15,851 nucleotides of DNA from Candidatus Methanophagales archaeon (lineage in GTDB: Archaea; Halobacteriota; Syntropharchaeia; Alkanophagales; Methanospirareceae). Both the position numbers and the translations under genes were made by a program. Location of the stretch: contig JAGLZV010000141.1 in assembly GCA_023131215.1 (NCBI GenBank), positions 1-15,851 on the forward strand. The letters run 5' to 3'. Shown here piece after piece: positions 1-6,397 of the stretch. The number at the start of each line of letters is the position of its first letter. Positions within the stretch are counted from its first letter, which is position 1. The notes under the pieces were generated by a model. It searched no databases, was not told where the DNA came from, and saw nothing but the letters and a program-made list of their open reading frames with translations.

Positions 1-1380
1 GTGCGTGTAATGTCCGGTAAGACATTCAGGTTAAATCCCGCCGTCTGCCCACCTTATAATGCTGATTATGACGGTGACGAGATGAACCTTCACGTTTTGC
101 AGACCGAGGAAGCGAGGGCAGAAGCAAAGATTCTGATGGCGGTGCAGCGAAACATAATATCGCCCAGATTTGGCAGACCTATTATAGGTGGGATTCATGA
201 TTACATCACGGGTTTGTTTTTACTTACGCGAGGAGAAAAAAAGTTTGAGCGCGAAGAAGTGCTGGGGGTATTGAAGAATATAGATATTGATGATTTAGGA
301 GAGCCTGCGGGGACCTTTAAGTCTCCTTCGGGCGTTGACATTGAAGCCCCTTATTGGACCGGGAAGCAAATATTCAGCAGGATATTACCAAAGGGATTGA
401 ATTTACAATTTCGGGGTAAGATGTGTGAGAAATGCATCGAGAGAGGTTTGGTATGCGAGCACGAGAAGTGCCCTCGTGAGGCGTATGTTACAATAAGAGA
501 AGGAGAAGTGATAAGTGGAGTAATAGATGAGATGGCGATAGGCTCGTTCAAAGGGATAATAATTGACAGAATTTTCCGGCAATACGGAGAAGAAGCTGCG
601 AAAAGGTTTATAAATAATGTTTCCCGGATTGCTATTAATTATATCCTGCAAGCAGGTTTTAGCTTCGGTATAAGCGATGAGGATATACCGAGGGAAGGGA
701 AGGAGCAGATAAGAGAAGAGGCGGTGCGTGAGGCTGAAAAGAAAGTTGATGAGTTGATACGGGCATACGAAGCAGAAGAACTGGAGGCTTTACCTGGAAG
801 GACGCTGGAGGAGACGCTGGAACTATTGATAATGCAGGAACTTGGTCGTGCAAGAGATGATGCCGGGGACATCGCAGAGAAGTATCTCGGTATAGAAAAC
901 GCAGGTGTGCTTATGGCAAAGTCAGGTGCACGCGGCTCTATACTTAATTTAACGCAAATGACTGCGTGCGTGGGTCAACAATCTGTCAGGGGAGAAAGGA
1001 TAAAGAGGGGATACCAGGGGAGAACATTACCACATTTTAAACCCGATGACCGTAGTGCAGATGCACATGGTTTCGTAAGATCGTCTTTCAAAGATGGCTT
1101 ATCCCCGACTGAATACTTTTTCCACGCTGTTGGAGGAAGGGAAGCATTGGTAGATACCGCAGTCCGTACTTCTCAGAGTGGATACTTTCAGAGGAGGCTC
1201 ATCAACGCTTTACAAGACCTCGAAGTGAAGAATGACGGAACAGTAAGAGAAACGAGGGATACAATCGTGCAATTAAAATACGGCGAAGATAGCTTGGACC
1301 CTTCAAAAGGTGAGTATGGAAAAGTTATAGATATAGACGAGATAATAAGCGGGGCAGTAGGTGCGGAGGTAGGAACGTAG
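1..1380 (+). CDS. rpoA1: DNA-directed RNA polymerase subunit A' (C-terminal part; 5' end outside window)
   Basis: This is the C-terminal half of the archaeal RNA polymerase large subunit A', homologous to the front part of bacterial beta-prime and eukaryotic Rpb1. The reading frame is open to the left edge, and residue 1 here already lies in the middle of the family alignment (the strand just before the active-site loop), so the N-terminal part (roughly 400 residues in relatives) lies outside the window. The catalytic metal loop NADYDGDEMN is at residues 20-29, with the three Mg-binding aspartates D22, D24 and D26. A four-cysteine zinc site is at C142, C145, C152 and C157. The bridge-helix and trigger-loop regions follow, with LTQMTACVGQQS near 316-327 and GLSPTEYFFHAVGGREA near 363-379. 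The protein ends where archaeal A' normally hands over to A''. No intein is seen in the visible part. The first gene of a tight operon; rpoA2 starts 3 bases after its stop. Identification is very secure. Confidence 0.97.
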   Translation: MRVMSGKTFRLNPAVCPPYNADYDGDEMNLHVLQTEEARAEAKILMAVQRNIISPRFGRPIIGGIHDYITGLFLLTRGEKKFEREEVLGVLKNIDIDDLGEPAGTFKSPSGVDIEAPYWTGKQIFSRILPKGLNLQFRGKMCEKCIERGLVCEHEKCPREAYVTIREGEVISGVIDEMAIGSFKGIIIDRIFRQYGEEAAKRFINNVSRIAINYILQAGFSFGISDEDIPREGKEQIREEAVREAEKKVDELIRAYEAEELEALPGRTLEETLELLIMQELGRARDDAGDIAEKYLGIENAGVLMAKSGARGSILNLTQMTACVGQQSVRGERIKRGYQGRTLPHFKPDDRSADAHGFVRSSFKDGLSPTEYFFHAVGGREALVDTAVRTSQSGYFQRRLINALQDLEVKNDGTVRETRDTIVQLKYGEDSLDPSKGEYGKVIDIDEIISGAVGAEVGT

Positions 1381-1383
1381 AAT

Positions 1384-2736
1384 ATGCATAGGATAGTGGT
1401 GGAAGGAAAGGAAGTAGTAGCAAAAGAATTGGTAAGGGCAGGGGTGGAGGAAGAAGTAGCAGAACTAATAAAAAAAGATTTTATGCCAGCAGAACTAACT
1501 GTTGATCTCGATGAACTATTAGAGATGCAGATAGAGGAGGCATACGTTGAGGATATAATAGTGATGCAGGGTAGGGGAGAGGAAGGAGAAGTAAAGCTCG
1601 GGGATATAGAGATAGAAGTGAATAAAAGAGAGATACCGGAGAAGATAAAAGAAGAATTGAAGAAGAAGTTAAGAGCTGTAAGATCGAAGCTAAGCAGGGA
1701 GAAATTGAATGAAATTTTAAATGAAGTTGTGGAGAAGTATGAAAAAGCGAAGGTGAAGCCGCGGGAGGCTGTTGGGATAGTTGCAGCACAGTCCATCGGC
1801 GAGCCCGGAACACAGATGACGCTGCGGACTTTTCATTATGCGGGTGTAGGTGCGATATATATAACGCTTGGTTTACCACGGATAATAGAAATAGTGGATG
1901 CGAGAAAGAAACCTTCTACGCCAGCGATGGAAATAAAGTTAGCGGGAGAGTATGCATCAGATAGAAACAAGGCAGAGGAGTTAGCAATGGAATTAGAAGA
2001 GACTTATATAAGAGAAATAGGCAAAATAGAAGCATCCACAGAGGATATGTCCGTGTGGGTTTCACTAAAGGAGAAGGAATTGGAGAGAAAGCATATCGAA
2101 AGAGAGGAAGTAGAAGAAAAAATAAAGGGTATAGGCATGGATTCGCCCGTGGAAGTGATGGAAGACGGCAAATTACGAATACACGTGAAGAATAAGCTCT
2201 ATCATGAGTTGCTAAGGCTTGAGGAGAAGGTGTCGAGCACGCTGGTGAAGGGGATAGAGGGAATAAAGAGGGCAATAGTGAGGAGGATGTCCGACGGAGA
2301 ATATATGCTGTATACAGAGGGCTCGGCATTGAAAAAGGTAATAAAGATTGAAGGTGTAGATTTCAGCAGAAGCACAACGAATAACATAGCAGAAATAGCG
2401 GAGGTATTGGGCATAGAAGCAGCTCGCAATGCGATAATCAAGGAGATGATGAGCACGTTAGAGGAGCAGGGGTTGGATGTGGATGCCCGCCATGTAACGT
2501 TAATTGCAGATGCGATGACAATGGATGGAGAAGTGAAGCAGATAGGAAGGCATGGATTAGCAGGAGAGAAAGCATCAGTTCTCTCAAGAGCCGCTTTTGA
2601 GGTCACGGTAGACAATCTACTGGAGGCTGCTATACATGGGGAAACGGATGAGCTGAAAGGCGTTACCGAGAACGTGATTGTGGGACAGCCCATAAGATTG
2701 GGAACAGGAGCAATAGAATTGGTGGCAAGGAGATGA
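1384..2736 (+). CDS. rpoA2: DNA-directed RNA polymerase subunit A''
   Basis: This is archaeal RNA polymerase subunit A'', the C-terminal part of the split largest subunit, which completes the trigger-loop and clamp region of the enzyme. The hallmark EAVGIVAAQSIGEPGTQM lies at residues 128-145, followed by TLRTFHYAGVGA. The C-terminal segment around 360-447, with ARHVTLIADAMT and GRHGLAGEKASVLSRAAFE, is typical. It has no intein at the GEPGTQM site that inteins sometimes occupy. Its 450 residues make it longer than many A'' proteins: about 125 residues precede the conserved core, including a charged Lys/Glu-rich stretch near 60-125. The ATG start lies 3 bases after the rpoA1 stop. A GGAGGT Shine-Dalgarno at 1365-1370 sits inside the end of rpoA1. 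The stop codon overlaps the rpl30e start as ATGA, which suggests translational coupling. Confidence 0.97.
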   Translation: MHRIVVEGKEVVAKELVRAGVEEEVAELIKKDFMPAELTVDLDELLEMQIEEAYVEDIIVMQGRGEEGEVKLGDIEIEVNKREIPEKIKEELKKKLRAVRSKLSREKLNEILNEVVEKYEKAKVKPREAVGIVAAQSIGEPGTQMTLRTFHYAGVGAIYITLGLPRIIEIVDARKKPSTPAMEIKLAGEYASDRNKAEELAMELEETYIREIGKIEASTEDMSVWVSLKEKELERKHIEREEVEEKIKGIGMDSPVEVMEDGKLRIHVKNKLYHELLRLEEKVSSTLVKGIEGIKRAIVRRMSDGEYMLYTEGSALKKVIKIEGVDFSRSTTNNIAEIAEVLGIEAARNAIIKEMMSTLEEQGLDVDARHVTLIADAMTMDGEVKQIGRHGLAGEKASVLSRAAFEVTVDNLLEAAIHGETDELKGVTENVIVGQPIRLGTGAIELVARR

Positions 2737-3140
2737 AAATAAAGTCGGTTGAACTCTCGGACGTGAACAGGGAATTACAAAAGCTGATAAGTAGCGGTAA
2801 AGTGCTGATAGGGTCAAAGGAGACGCTAAAAGCGCTCAGAGGGAGGGAAGAAGGAACAAAAATTGTCATTCATGCCTCTAACTGCCCTGAAGGGATAAAA
2901 GAGGGATTAAAAGAGATAGGTATAGGTAAAGAGGGGGATGAAAAAAACACCGTTTATGAATATCCCTCGAATAGCCTCGAACTTGGACTTGCATGTGGGA
3001 AACCTTATCCTATTGCTTCTTTATGTATTATAGATGTAGGTGAGTCAGAAATTTCGCGACTTTTATCTCATAACTTTCACTCCGAGAAGAATAGGCCTTT
3101 ACGGGGCTTGCGAGGGCGTGGGACAGAGCCCCACAGTTGA
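2733..3140 (+). CDS. rpl30e: Ribosomal protein L30e with a C-terminal extension
   Basis: This is L30e, a large-subunit ribosomal protein of the L7Ae/L30e RNA-binding family, found between rpoA2 and nusA in many archaea. Family features are GKVLIGSKETLKAL (residues 22-35), the VIHASNCPEGI strand-loop (45-55), and NSLELGLACGKPYPI (80-94), followed by a hydrophobic strand ending in DVGESEI. Relatives usually end shortly after this point at about 95-105 residues; this one runs to 135. The last 22 or so residues, from NFHSEKN onward, are Arg/Gly-rich and unlike the family. The DNA for this tail holds an inverted repeat (3103-3108 with 3127-3132). The start is the ATG of an ATGA overlap with rpoA2, preceded by the purine-rich AAGGAG at 2728-2733. 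Identity of the core is secure; the tail may be a lineage-specific extension or a mutated stop. Confidence 0.92.
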   Translation: MKIKSVELSDVNRELQKLISSGKVLIGSKETLKALRGREEGTKIVIHASNCPEGIKEGLKEIGIGKEGDEKNTVYEYPSNSLELGLACGKPYPIASLCIIDVGESEISRLLSHNFHSEKNRPLRGLRGRGTEPHS

Positions 3141-3162
3141 CAAAAAACACAGGTGACCGAAA

Positions 3163-3591
3163 TTGACCGTGAAGCTGGACACTGAGGGAATAAGGTGCAT
3201 AGGAGTATTCGAGAGTCTTACAGGTGCGGGAGTCAAGGATTGTGTGGTAGATAACGAAGCGAATAAGGTGATAATGGTGGTAAAAAAAGGGGACATGGGC
3301 TTAGCTATCGGTAAAGGGGGATCGAATATAAATAAGGTAAAAAAGCAGTTGAGAATGGAAATAGAGGTTGTGGAACACTCCTCGGACATAAAGGAATTCA
3401 TAGAGAATCTGCTTCGTCCTGCTTCTGTGAAGAGTGTGGAGCTGTTGACCAAAAATGATAAATGCTGCGCATACGTGGAGGTTTTCGATAAAGACAAGGG
3501 TATTGCAATAGGAAAGAACGGAGAGAAAATAAAGAAGGTGAAATTATTTGTGAAAAGAAATCAAAATATAGACAACGTAATAATAAAATAA
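3163..3591 (+). CDS. nusA: Archaeal NusA-like transcription factor (two KH domains)
   Basis: This is the short archaeal NusA homologue, two tandem KH domains without the S1 and N-terminal domains of bacterial NusA. It is thought to bind RNA during elongation or termination. The KH signature loops are both visible: GLAIGKGGSNI at residues 46-56 (GKGG at 50-53) and GIAIGKNGEKI at 113-123 (GKNG at 117-120). The length of 142 residues is normal for the family. The start is inferred to be TTG, because an AGGTGA Shine-Dalgarno at 3151-3156 lies 6 bases upstream and the next in-frame residues match the family beginning. It lies between rpl30e (22-base gap) and rps12 (2-base gap), the usual archaeal order. 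Confidence 0.94.
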   Translation: MTVKLDTEGIRCIGVFESLTGAGVKDCVVDNEANKVIMVVKKGDMGLAIGKGGSNINKVKKQLRMEIEVVEHSSDIKEFIENLLRPASVKSVELLTKNDKCCAYVEVFDKDKGIAIGKNGEKIKKVKLFVKRNQNIDNVIIK

Positions 3592-3593
3592 TT

Positions 3594-4022
3594 ATGGGAA
3601 GAGGGATATACGCGGCGAGGAAGGCGAAGAAGAATAGAAAGAAGTTCAGGTGGAAGAGCATAGACTTTGCTCGAAGGGCACTGAACTCGGCTAAAAAAGC
3701 GGACCCCCTGGAAGGAGCACACATGGCAAGGGCTATTGTCCTGGAGAAGGTGGGAGTAGAGGCGAAACAGCCGAACTCCGCAATAAGGAAATGTGTTCGT
3801 GTTCAGTTGATCAAAAATGGTAAACAGGTGACTGCTTTTTGCCCCGGCGATGGTGCTATAAAGTTTATAGACGAACATGACGAGGTATTGATAGTAGGAG
3901 TAGGAGGGAGAAAGGGAAGGTCGTATGGGGACCTTCCGGGTGTAAGATTTAAGGTAGTGGCGGTAACTGACATTTCTTTAAATGAATTGATACAGGGTAG
4001 GAAGGAGAAGGTCATCAGGTAA
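3594..4022 (+). CDS. rps12: Small-subunit ribosomal protein uS12
   Basis: This is uS12, the small-subunit protein at the decoding centre that monitors codon-anticodon pairing. Near-universal motifs are KQPNSAIRKC at residues 58-67 and GRSYGDLPGVRFKV at 108-121. The basic N-terminus MGRGIYAARK followed by KKFRW is typical of archaeal and eukaryotic members. The length of 142 residues is as expected. The ATG follows the nusA stop by 2 bases with no clear Shine-Dalgarno, so initiation probably depends on coupling to nusA translation. Confidence 0.97.
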   Translation: MGRGIYAARKAKKNRKKFRWKSIDFARRALNSAKKADPLEGAHMARAIVLEKVGVEAKQPNSAIRKCVRVQLIKNGKQVTAFCPGDGAIKFIDEHDEVLIVGVGGRKGRSYGDLPGVRFKVVAVTDISLNELIQGRKEKVIR

Positions 4023-4044
4023 CCGCAAATAAACGCAGGTAAAA

Positions 4045-4605
4045 ATGTTTGATACGATATTTGATAAATGGGACATCACGGGAGTGAAGATAGAAGACAT
4101 AGGTGTGGAAAAGCACAGCAGTCTCCAGCCGATGTCAGCACTGCATAGCGGAGGGAGGCATGCGAAACAACAGTTTGAGCAATCAAAAGTTTGCTTGGTG
4201 GAGCGGCTCATCAACAGATTAATGCGGACAGAGAGGAACACGGGGAAGAAACTAAAAGCCTACAAAATCGTCGAAAACGCTTTTGATTTGATATATGAGG
4301 ATACAAAGCACAACCCGGTTCAGTTGCTTGTGGATGCTATCCAAAACGCGGGTCCGAGAGAAGAAACAATCAGGTTGAGATTTGGCGGCATATTAGTTCC
4401 CAAACCCGTGGATGTAACCTCGCAAAGGAAAGTGGACCAGGCATTGCTATTCATTGCGCATGGAGCACAGAAATGCGCATTCAAGAGCAAGAGGAGTATA
4501 GAGCGGTGCCTTGCAGATGAGATAATAGGCGCGGCGAAAAACGCGAAGTGTTATTCAATAAGCAAGAGGGAAGAAAAGGAAAGGATGGCAAGGGCGGCGA
4601 GGTGA
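4045..4605 (+). CDS. rps7: Small-subunit ribosomal protein uS7
   Basis: This is uS7, which nucleates assembly of the small-subunit head on 16S rRNA. Archaeal/eukaryotic family features include an N-terminal extension (KWDITGVKIED), HSGGRHAKQQF (residues 35-44), VERLINRLMRTERNTGKK (52-69), the core NPVQLLVDAIQNAGPREE (90-107) and a C-terminal MARAAR tail. The length of 186 residues is normal for archaea. The ATG start has an AGGT at 4037-4040 just upstream and a 22-base gap after rps12. In many archaea fusA follows directly; here the operon appears to end and a TATA-like promoter begins within about 80 bases. Confidence 0.97.
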   Translation: MFDTIFDKWDITGVKIEDIGVEKHSSLQPMSALHSGGRHAKQQFEQSKVCLVERLINRLMRTERNTGKKLKAYKIVENAFDLIYEDTKHNPVQLLVDAIQNAGPREETIRLRFGGILVPKPVDVTSQRKVDQALLFIAHGAQKCAFKSKRSIERCLADEIIGAAKNAKCYSISKREEKERMARAAR

Positions 4606-4682
4606 TAACAATAAATCCCGATTTCAAATATTACCAAATCCCAAAGATGAAGCAATTATGAATGCTTTCCACCATCAACCTT

Positions 4683-4690
4683 TTTATATA
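4683..4690 (+). promoter_or_regulatory. TATA-box promoter for the TRAM gene
   Basis: TTTATATA within CCTTTTTATATAAGG matches the archaeal TATA consensus. With the usual spacing of about 25 bases, transcription would start near 4710-4716 and give a leader of about 110 bases before the TRAM start at 4826. That leader would contain the 4761-4789 hairpin. A second TATA-like stretch, TTTTATAAAA at 4784-4793, lies in the 3' arm of the hairpin and could instead give a start very close to the Shine-Dalgarno. Sequence alone cannot decide between the two. Confidence 0.6.
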
Positions 4691-4760
4691 AGGATAGAGG
4701 AATATAAGAAATAGTAATGTGAAGAAAGAAAGCAAAGCGACTTTTCTTTGCATCACTAAA

Positions 4761-4789
4761 ATAAAACTTTCTCGGAGAGAAAGTTTTAT
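4761..4789 (+). promoter_or_regulatory. Perfect 13-bp hairpin in the leader of the TRAM gene
   Basis: The arms ATAAAACTTTCTC (4761-4773) and GAGAAAGTTTTAT (4777-4789) are exact reverse complements separated by a 3-base loop, GGA. A smaller stem, GCAAAG (4732-4737) with CTTTGC (4746-4751), lies just before it. No long T-run follows the large stem; the next bases are A-rich, which argues against a simple terminator. The position between the probable promoter and the TRAM Shine-Dalgarno suggests a leader structure that affects translation, stability or temperature response. The role is inferred. Confidence 0.65.
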
Positions 4790-4808
4790 AAAAGAAAAAA
4801 GAAAGAAC

Positions 4809-4815
4809 AGGAGGT
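4809..4815 (+). promoter_or_regulatory. Strong Shine-Dalgarno for the TRAM gene
   Basis: AGGAGGT lies 10 bases upstream of the ATG at 4826 and fixes this start. It is 19 bases downstream of the hairpin, so it would be accessible when that hairpin is formed. Confidence 0.75.
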
Positions 4816-4825
4816 TGTGTAAGGT

Positions 4826-5041
4826 ATGCAATATAGAGAAAGAAGGGGACCAAGTTCACCCTTAAATATTGGAGATACCTACGATGTAAAGATAGAAGAC
4901 GTAGGAAGAGAAGGCGATGGAATAGCACGAATAGAAGGATTTGTGGTCTTTGTGCCCAACACAAAAAAAGGGGATAGTGTGAAGGTAAGGGTAACAAAGA
5001 TATCAAGGAGAGTTGGGTTTGCAGAAGTAGTTACGGAATGA
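4826..5041 (+). CDS. Single TRAM-domain RNA-binding protein
   Basis: This 71-residue protein consists almost entirely of one TRAM domain, a small OB-like beta-barrel that binds RNA. Visible family features are the N-terminal strand VGDTYDVKIEDVGREGDGIARIEG-type pattern (here YDVKIEDVGREGDGIARI at residues 19-36), FVVFVPNTKKGDSVKVRVTK (39-58), and a final strand around GFAEVV. Stand-alone TRAM proteins occur mainly in methanogens and haloarchaea. Some have been reported as RNA chaperones, including cold-responsive ones. It is transcribed alone, after rps7 and convergent with the CBS-domain gene. The long structured leader suggests post-transcriptional control. Family assignment is secure; the cellular role is inferred. 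Confidence 0.92.
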   Translation: MQYRERRGPSSPLNIGDTYDVKIEDVGREGDGIARIEGFVVFVPNTKKGDSVKVRVTKISRRVGFAEVVTE

Positions 5042-5073
5042 AAGTTCCTTATGCTTCTAACTGTCATCTCCAT

Positions 5074-5118
5074 GGGGGCTAGGCTATAGCTTTCCCTTTT
5101 TTTATTTTTTTTATTTTT
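5074..5118 (+). terminator. Possible terminator of the TRAM transcript (T-rich tract)
   Basis: A weak stem formed by GGGGGCTA and TAGC...TCCC is followed by an almost pure T tract at 5096-5118 on the + strand. Archaeal RNA polymerase terminates readily on such T-runs. The same DNA encodes the Lys-rich C-terminus of the opposite-strand CBS-domain gene, so the tract may also exist for coding reasons. Confidence 0.45.
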
Positions 5119-6119
5119 ATCACGTCGTATTCATCATATATACTCCCCACAATTACCTCCAAAAGGTCTTCTAAACTAACCAGGCCTTTTGTTATCCTCT
5201 CTGCGTCCACTACAATAGCGATATGGAATTTACCGCGCTGGAATTCCTCGAGAAGGTCATCCACCCTTTTTGTCTCGGGGACAAAATGAGGAGGTTTCAT
5301 CATTTCTTTTAGCGAAATGTTGCCTTTACTTTTATTCGTGTTCGCTTTTATTAACAAATCCTTAGCATATAAGATGCCCACGAAATTATCTTTTGAGCCT
5401 TTAAAAACGGGAATTCTTGAATATCCACTCCTTTTTATTAATTCCACTGCGGAATCCACGGTTTGATTGACTTCCAGGCAAACCATCTCTTCCTTCGGTG
5501 TCATCACGTGCTTCACCACGATTTCATCAAGCTTTAGCACACCCATCATCATCTCTTTTTCGTCCTCTTCGATTGCTCCTTCCTCCTCTCCTATGTCCAA
5601 TATCGTCTCCACCTCCTCTGCGGTCATTAACCGCTTCCGATGCAGTTTTATGCCTAAAAGTCTCTCAAAAGCGGCTGTAATCAGGGAAGTAACTTTTATA
5701 AACGGCTGGAAAACGAAAGCCAGGATTTTCATGGGTTTGGAAACCATAATGGAAATTCTTTCCGCATGATGAACTGCAATTGTCTTGGGCATGATTTCCG
5801 CGAACGTGAGGATTAAAAGGGTCATCACCCCTGTGGCGATAGCCACGCCGTAATTACCAAAGAGGTCTATTGCGATAGAGGTAGCTATTGCCGCTGCTGC
5901 GATGTTCACTATATTATTTCCGATAAGCACGGTAGTGAGCATAGCTTCTGGCTCTCTTACCAGTTCATCGACTGCTTCTGCTCCTTTCACGCCACGCTTC
6001 AACAAAGCTCTCGCTCTTATTTTACCTATTCCAATCAAAGCGGTCTCAGAGCCGGAGAAGAAGCCGGATAAAAGTAGTAGCACAAATAGGAGTAAAAGTT
6101 TCGCAATAAGCCACGACAC
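5079..6119 (-). CDS. CNNM/CorC-type membrane protein (DUF21 plus two CBS domains)
   Basis: This is an integral membrane protein of the CNNM/HlyC-CorC family, linked to divalent cation (Mg2+) transport. The numbering below is from the TTG at 6140. The N-terminal DUF21 transmembrane domain covers about residues 10-165, with the conserved LSGFFSGSETALIGI near 24-38, a helix rich in Ala and Ile around 68-92, and LTFAEIMPKTIAV near 111-123. The acidic linker EEEGAIEEDEKEMM (185-198) leads into a CBS pair at about 208-335 (VMTPKEEMV, GYSRIPVF, VGILYAKDLL, then GLVSLEDLLEVIVGSIYDEYD). The protein ends just after this with a Lys-rich tail and lacks the C-terminal CorC/HlyC domain of many members. I prefer the GTG at 6117-6119, because GGAGGGG lies 12 bases upstream and a TATA-like box would place the transcript start near 6140. 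The TTG at 6138-6140 (353 residues) remains possible. Substrate is not determinable. Confidence 0.9.
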   Translation of the reverse strand: MSWLIAKLLLLFVLLLLSGFFSGSETALIGIGKIRARALLKRGVKGAEAVDELVREPEAMLTTVLIGNNIVNIAAAAIATSIAIDLFGNYGVAIATGVMTLLILTFAEIMPKTIAVHHAERISIMVSKPMKILAFVFQPFIKVTSLITAAFERLLGIKLHRKRLMTAEEVETILDIGEEEGAIEEDEKEMMMGVLKLDEIVVKHVMTPKEEMVCLEVNQTVDSAVELIKRSGYSRIPVFKGSKDNFVGILYAKDLLIKANTNKSKGNISLKEMMKPPHFVPETKRVDDLLEEFQRGKFHIAIVVDAERITKGLVSLEDLLEVIVGSIYDEYDVIKIKKIKKGKAIA

Positions 6120-6160
6120 CTTTTTTCTTTTCCCCTCCAATTATAATTCAGTCATAAGTG

Positions 6161-6168
6161 TTTAAAAA
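6161..6168 (-). promoter_or_regulatory. TATA-like element for the CNNM/CBS gene
   Basis: Reading the - strand, GCTTTTTAAAC contains a TATA-like TTTTTAAA about 24 bases before 6140. This gives a predicted start near 6140, a leader of about 20 bases holding GGAGGGG, and then the GTG start at 6119. Confidence 0.45.
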
Positions 6169-6193
6169 GCTTTATTCTTTGCCTTTGTTAATA

Positions 6194-6286
6194 TCAAAAT
6201 AGATGTGCAAAAAGCTCGATAAACTCATTTGCTATCCTTTCCGATGAATTTTGGGTTACATATCTTTCAGCAGATTGTACAGATTT
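6194..6286 (-). pseudogene. C-terminal remnant of a fourth glycosyltransferase paralogue
   Basis: Translating the - strand in the frame that ends with TGA at 6194-6196 gives a tail containing SAERYVTQNSSERIANEF followed by IELFAHLF. This closely matches the C-terminus of the neighbouring glycosyltransferase at 7583-8671 (TAEEYVIRNSKEKVAIEY, then IELFEKL) and more weakly the one at 8664-9758. The same frame is closed by a TAG at 6290-6292, and no start or N-terminal domain is present. It is therefore a decayed leftover of a gene that once ended the cluster, cut off when the intact GH130 gene or a deletion came to lie upstream. The homology is read directly by eye from roughly 28 residues, with many identities and no gaps. 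Confidence 0.75.
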
Positions 6287-6389
6287 CTTCTATCTCCGCC
6301 CTTTTAAAAATTCTTTCAAAATTCCCAGCCTCATCTAAACTTTTTCCCATTGCCCTTCTAAATTGGTCATAGACGTGCCATAAAACGCT
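6267..6389 (-). other. Protein-like open frame of unknown origin before the GT remnant
   Basis: The - strand frame between the stop at 6390-6392 and the TGA at 6267-6269 encodes about 40 residues with protein-like composition (WHVYDQFRRAMGKSLDEAG, then NFERIFKRAEIEE). It has no good start near its beginning and overlaps the GT remnant in another frame. It may be further coding debris from the same broken gene displaced by a frameshift, or from another lost gene. I do not recognise it. Together with the GT remnant it occupies most of the 6200-6390 gap. Confidence 0.35.
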
Positions 6390-6397
6390 CTAATGAA

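Noticed and set aside
1188..1796. A 202-codon open frame on the - strand
   Set aside because: The translation is a low-complexity Ser/Thr/Phe-rich sequence, as expected from reading Glu/Lys-rich rpoA1 and rpoA2 codons backwards.
1780..1830. Possible intein insertion in rpoA2
   Set aside because: The GEPGTQM region is continuous with its normal neighbours, so no intein is present at this known site.
4761..4789. The hairpin as a rho-independent-type terminator of the rps operon
   Set aside because: It is followed by A-rich sequence and not a T-run, and it lies downstream of a good TATA box, so a leader structure is more likely.
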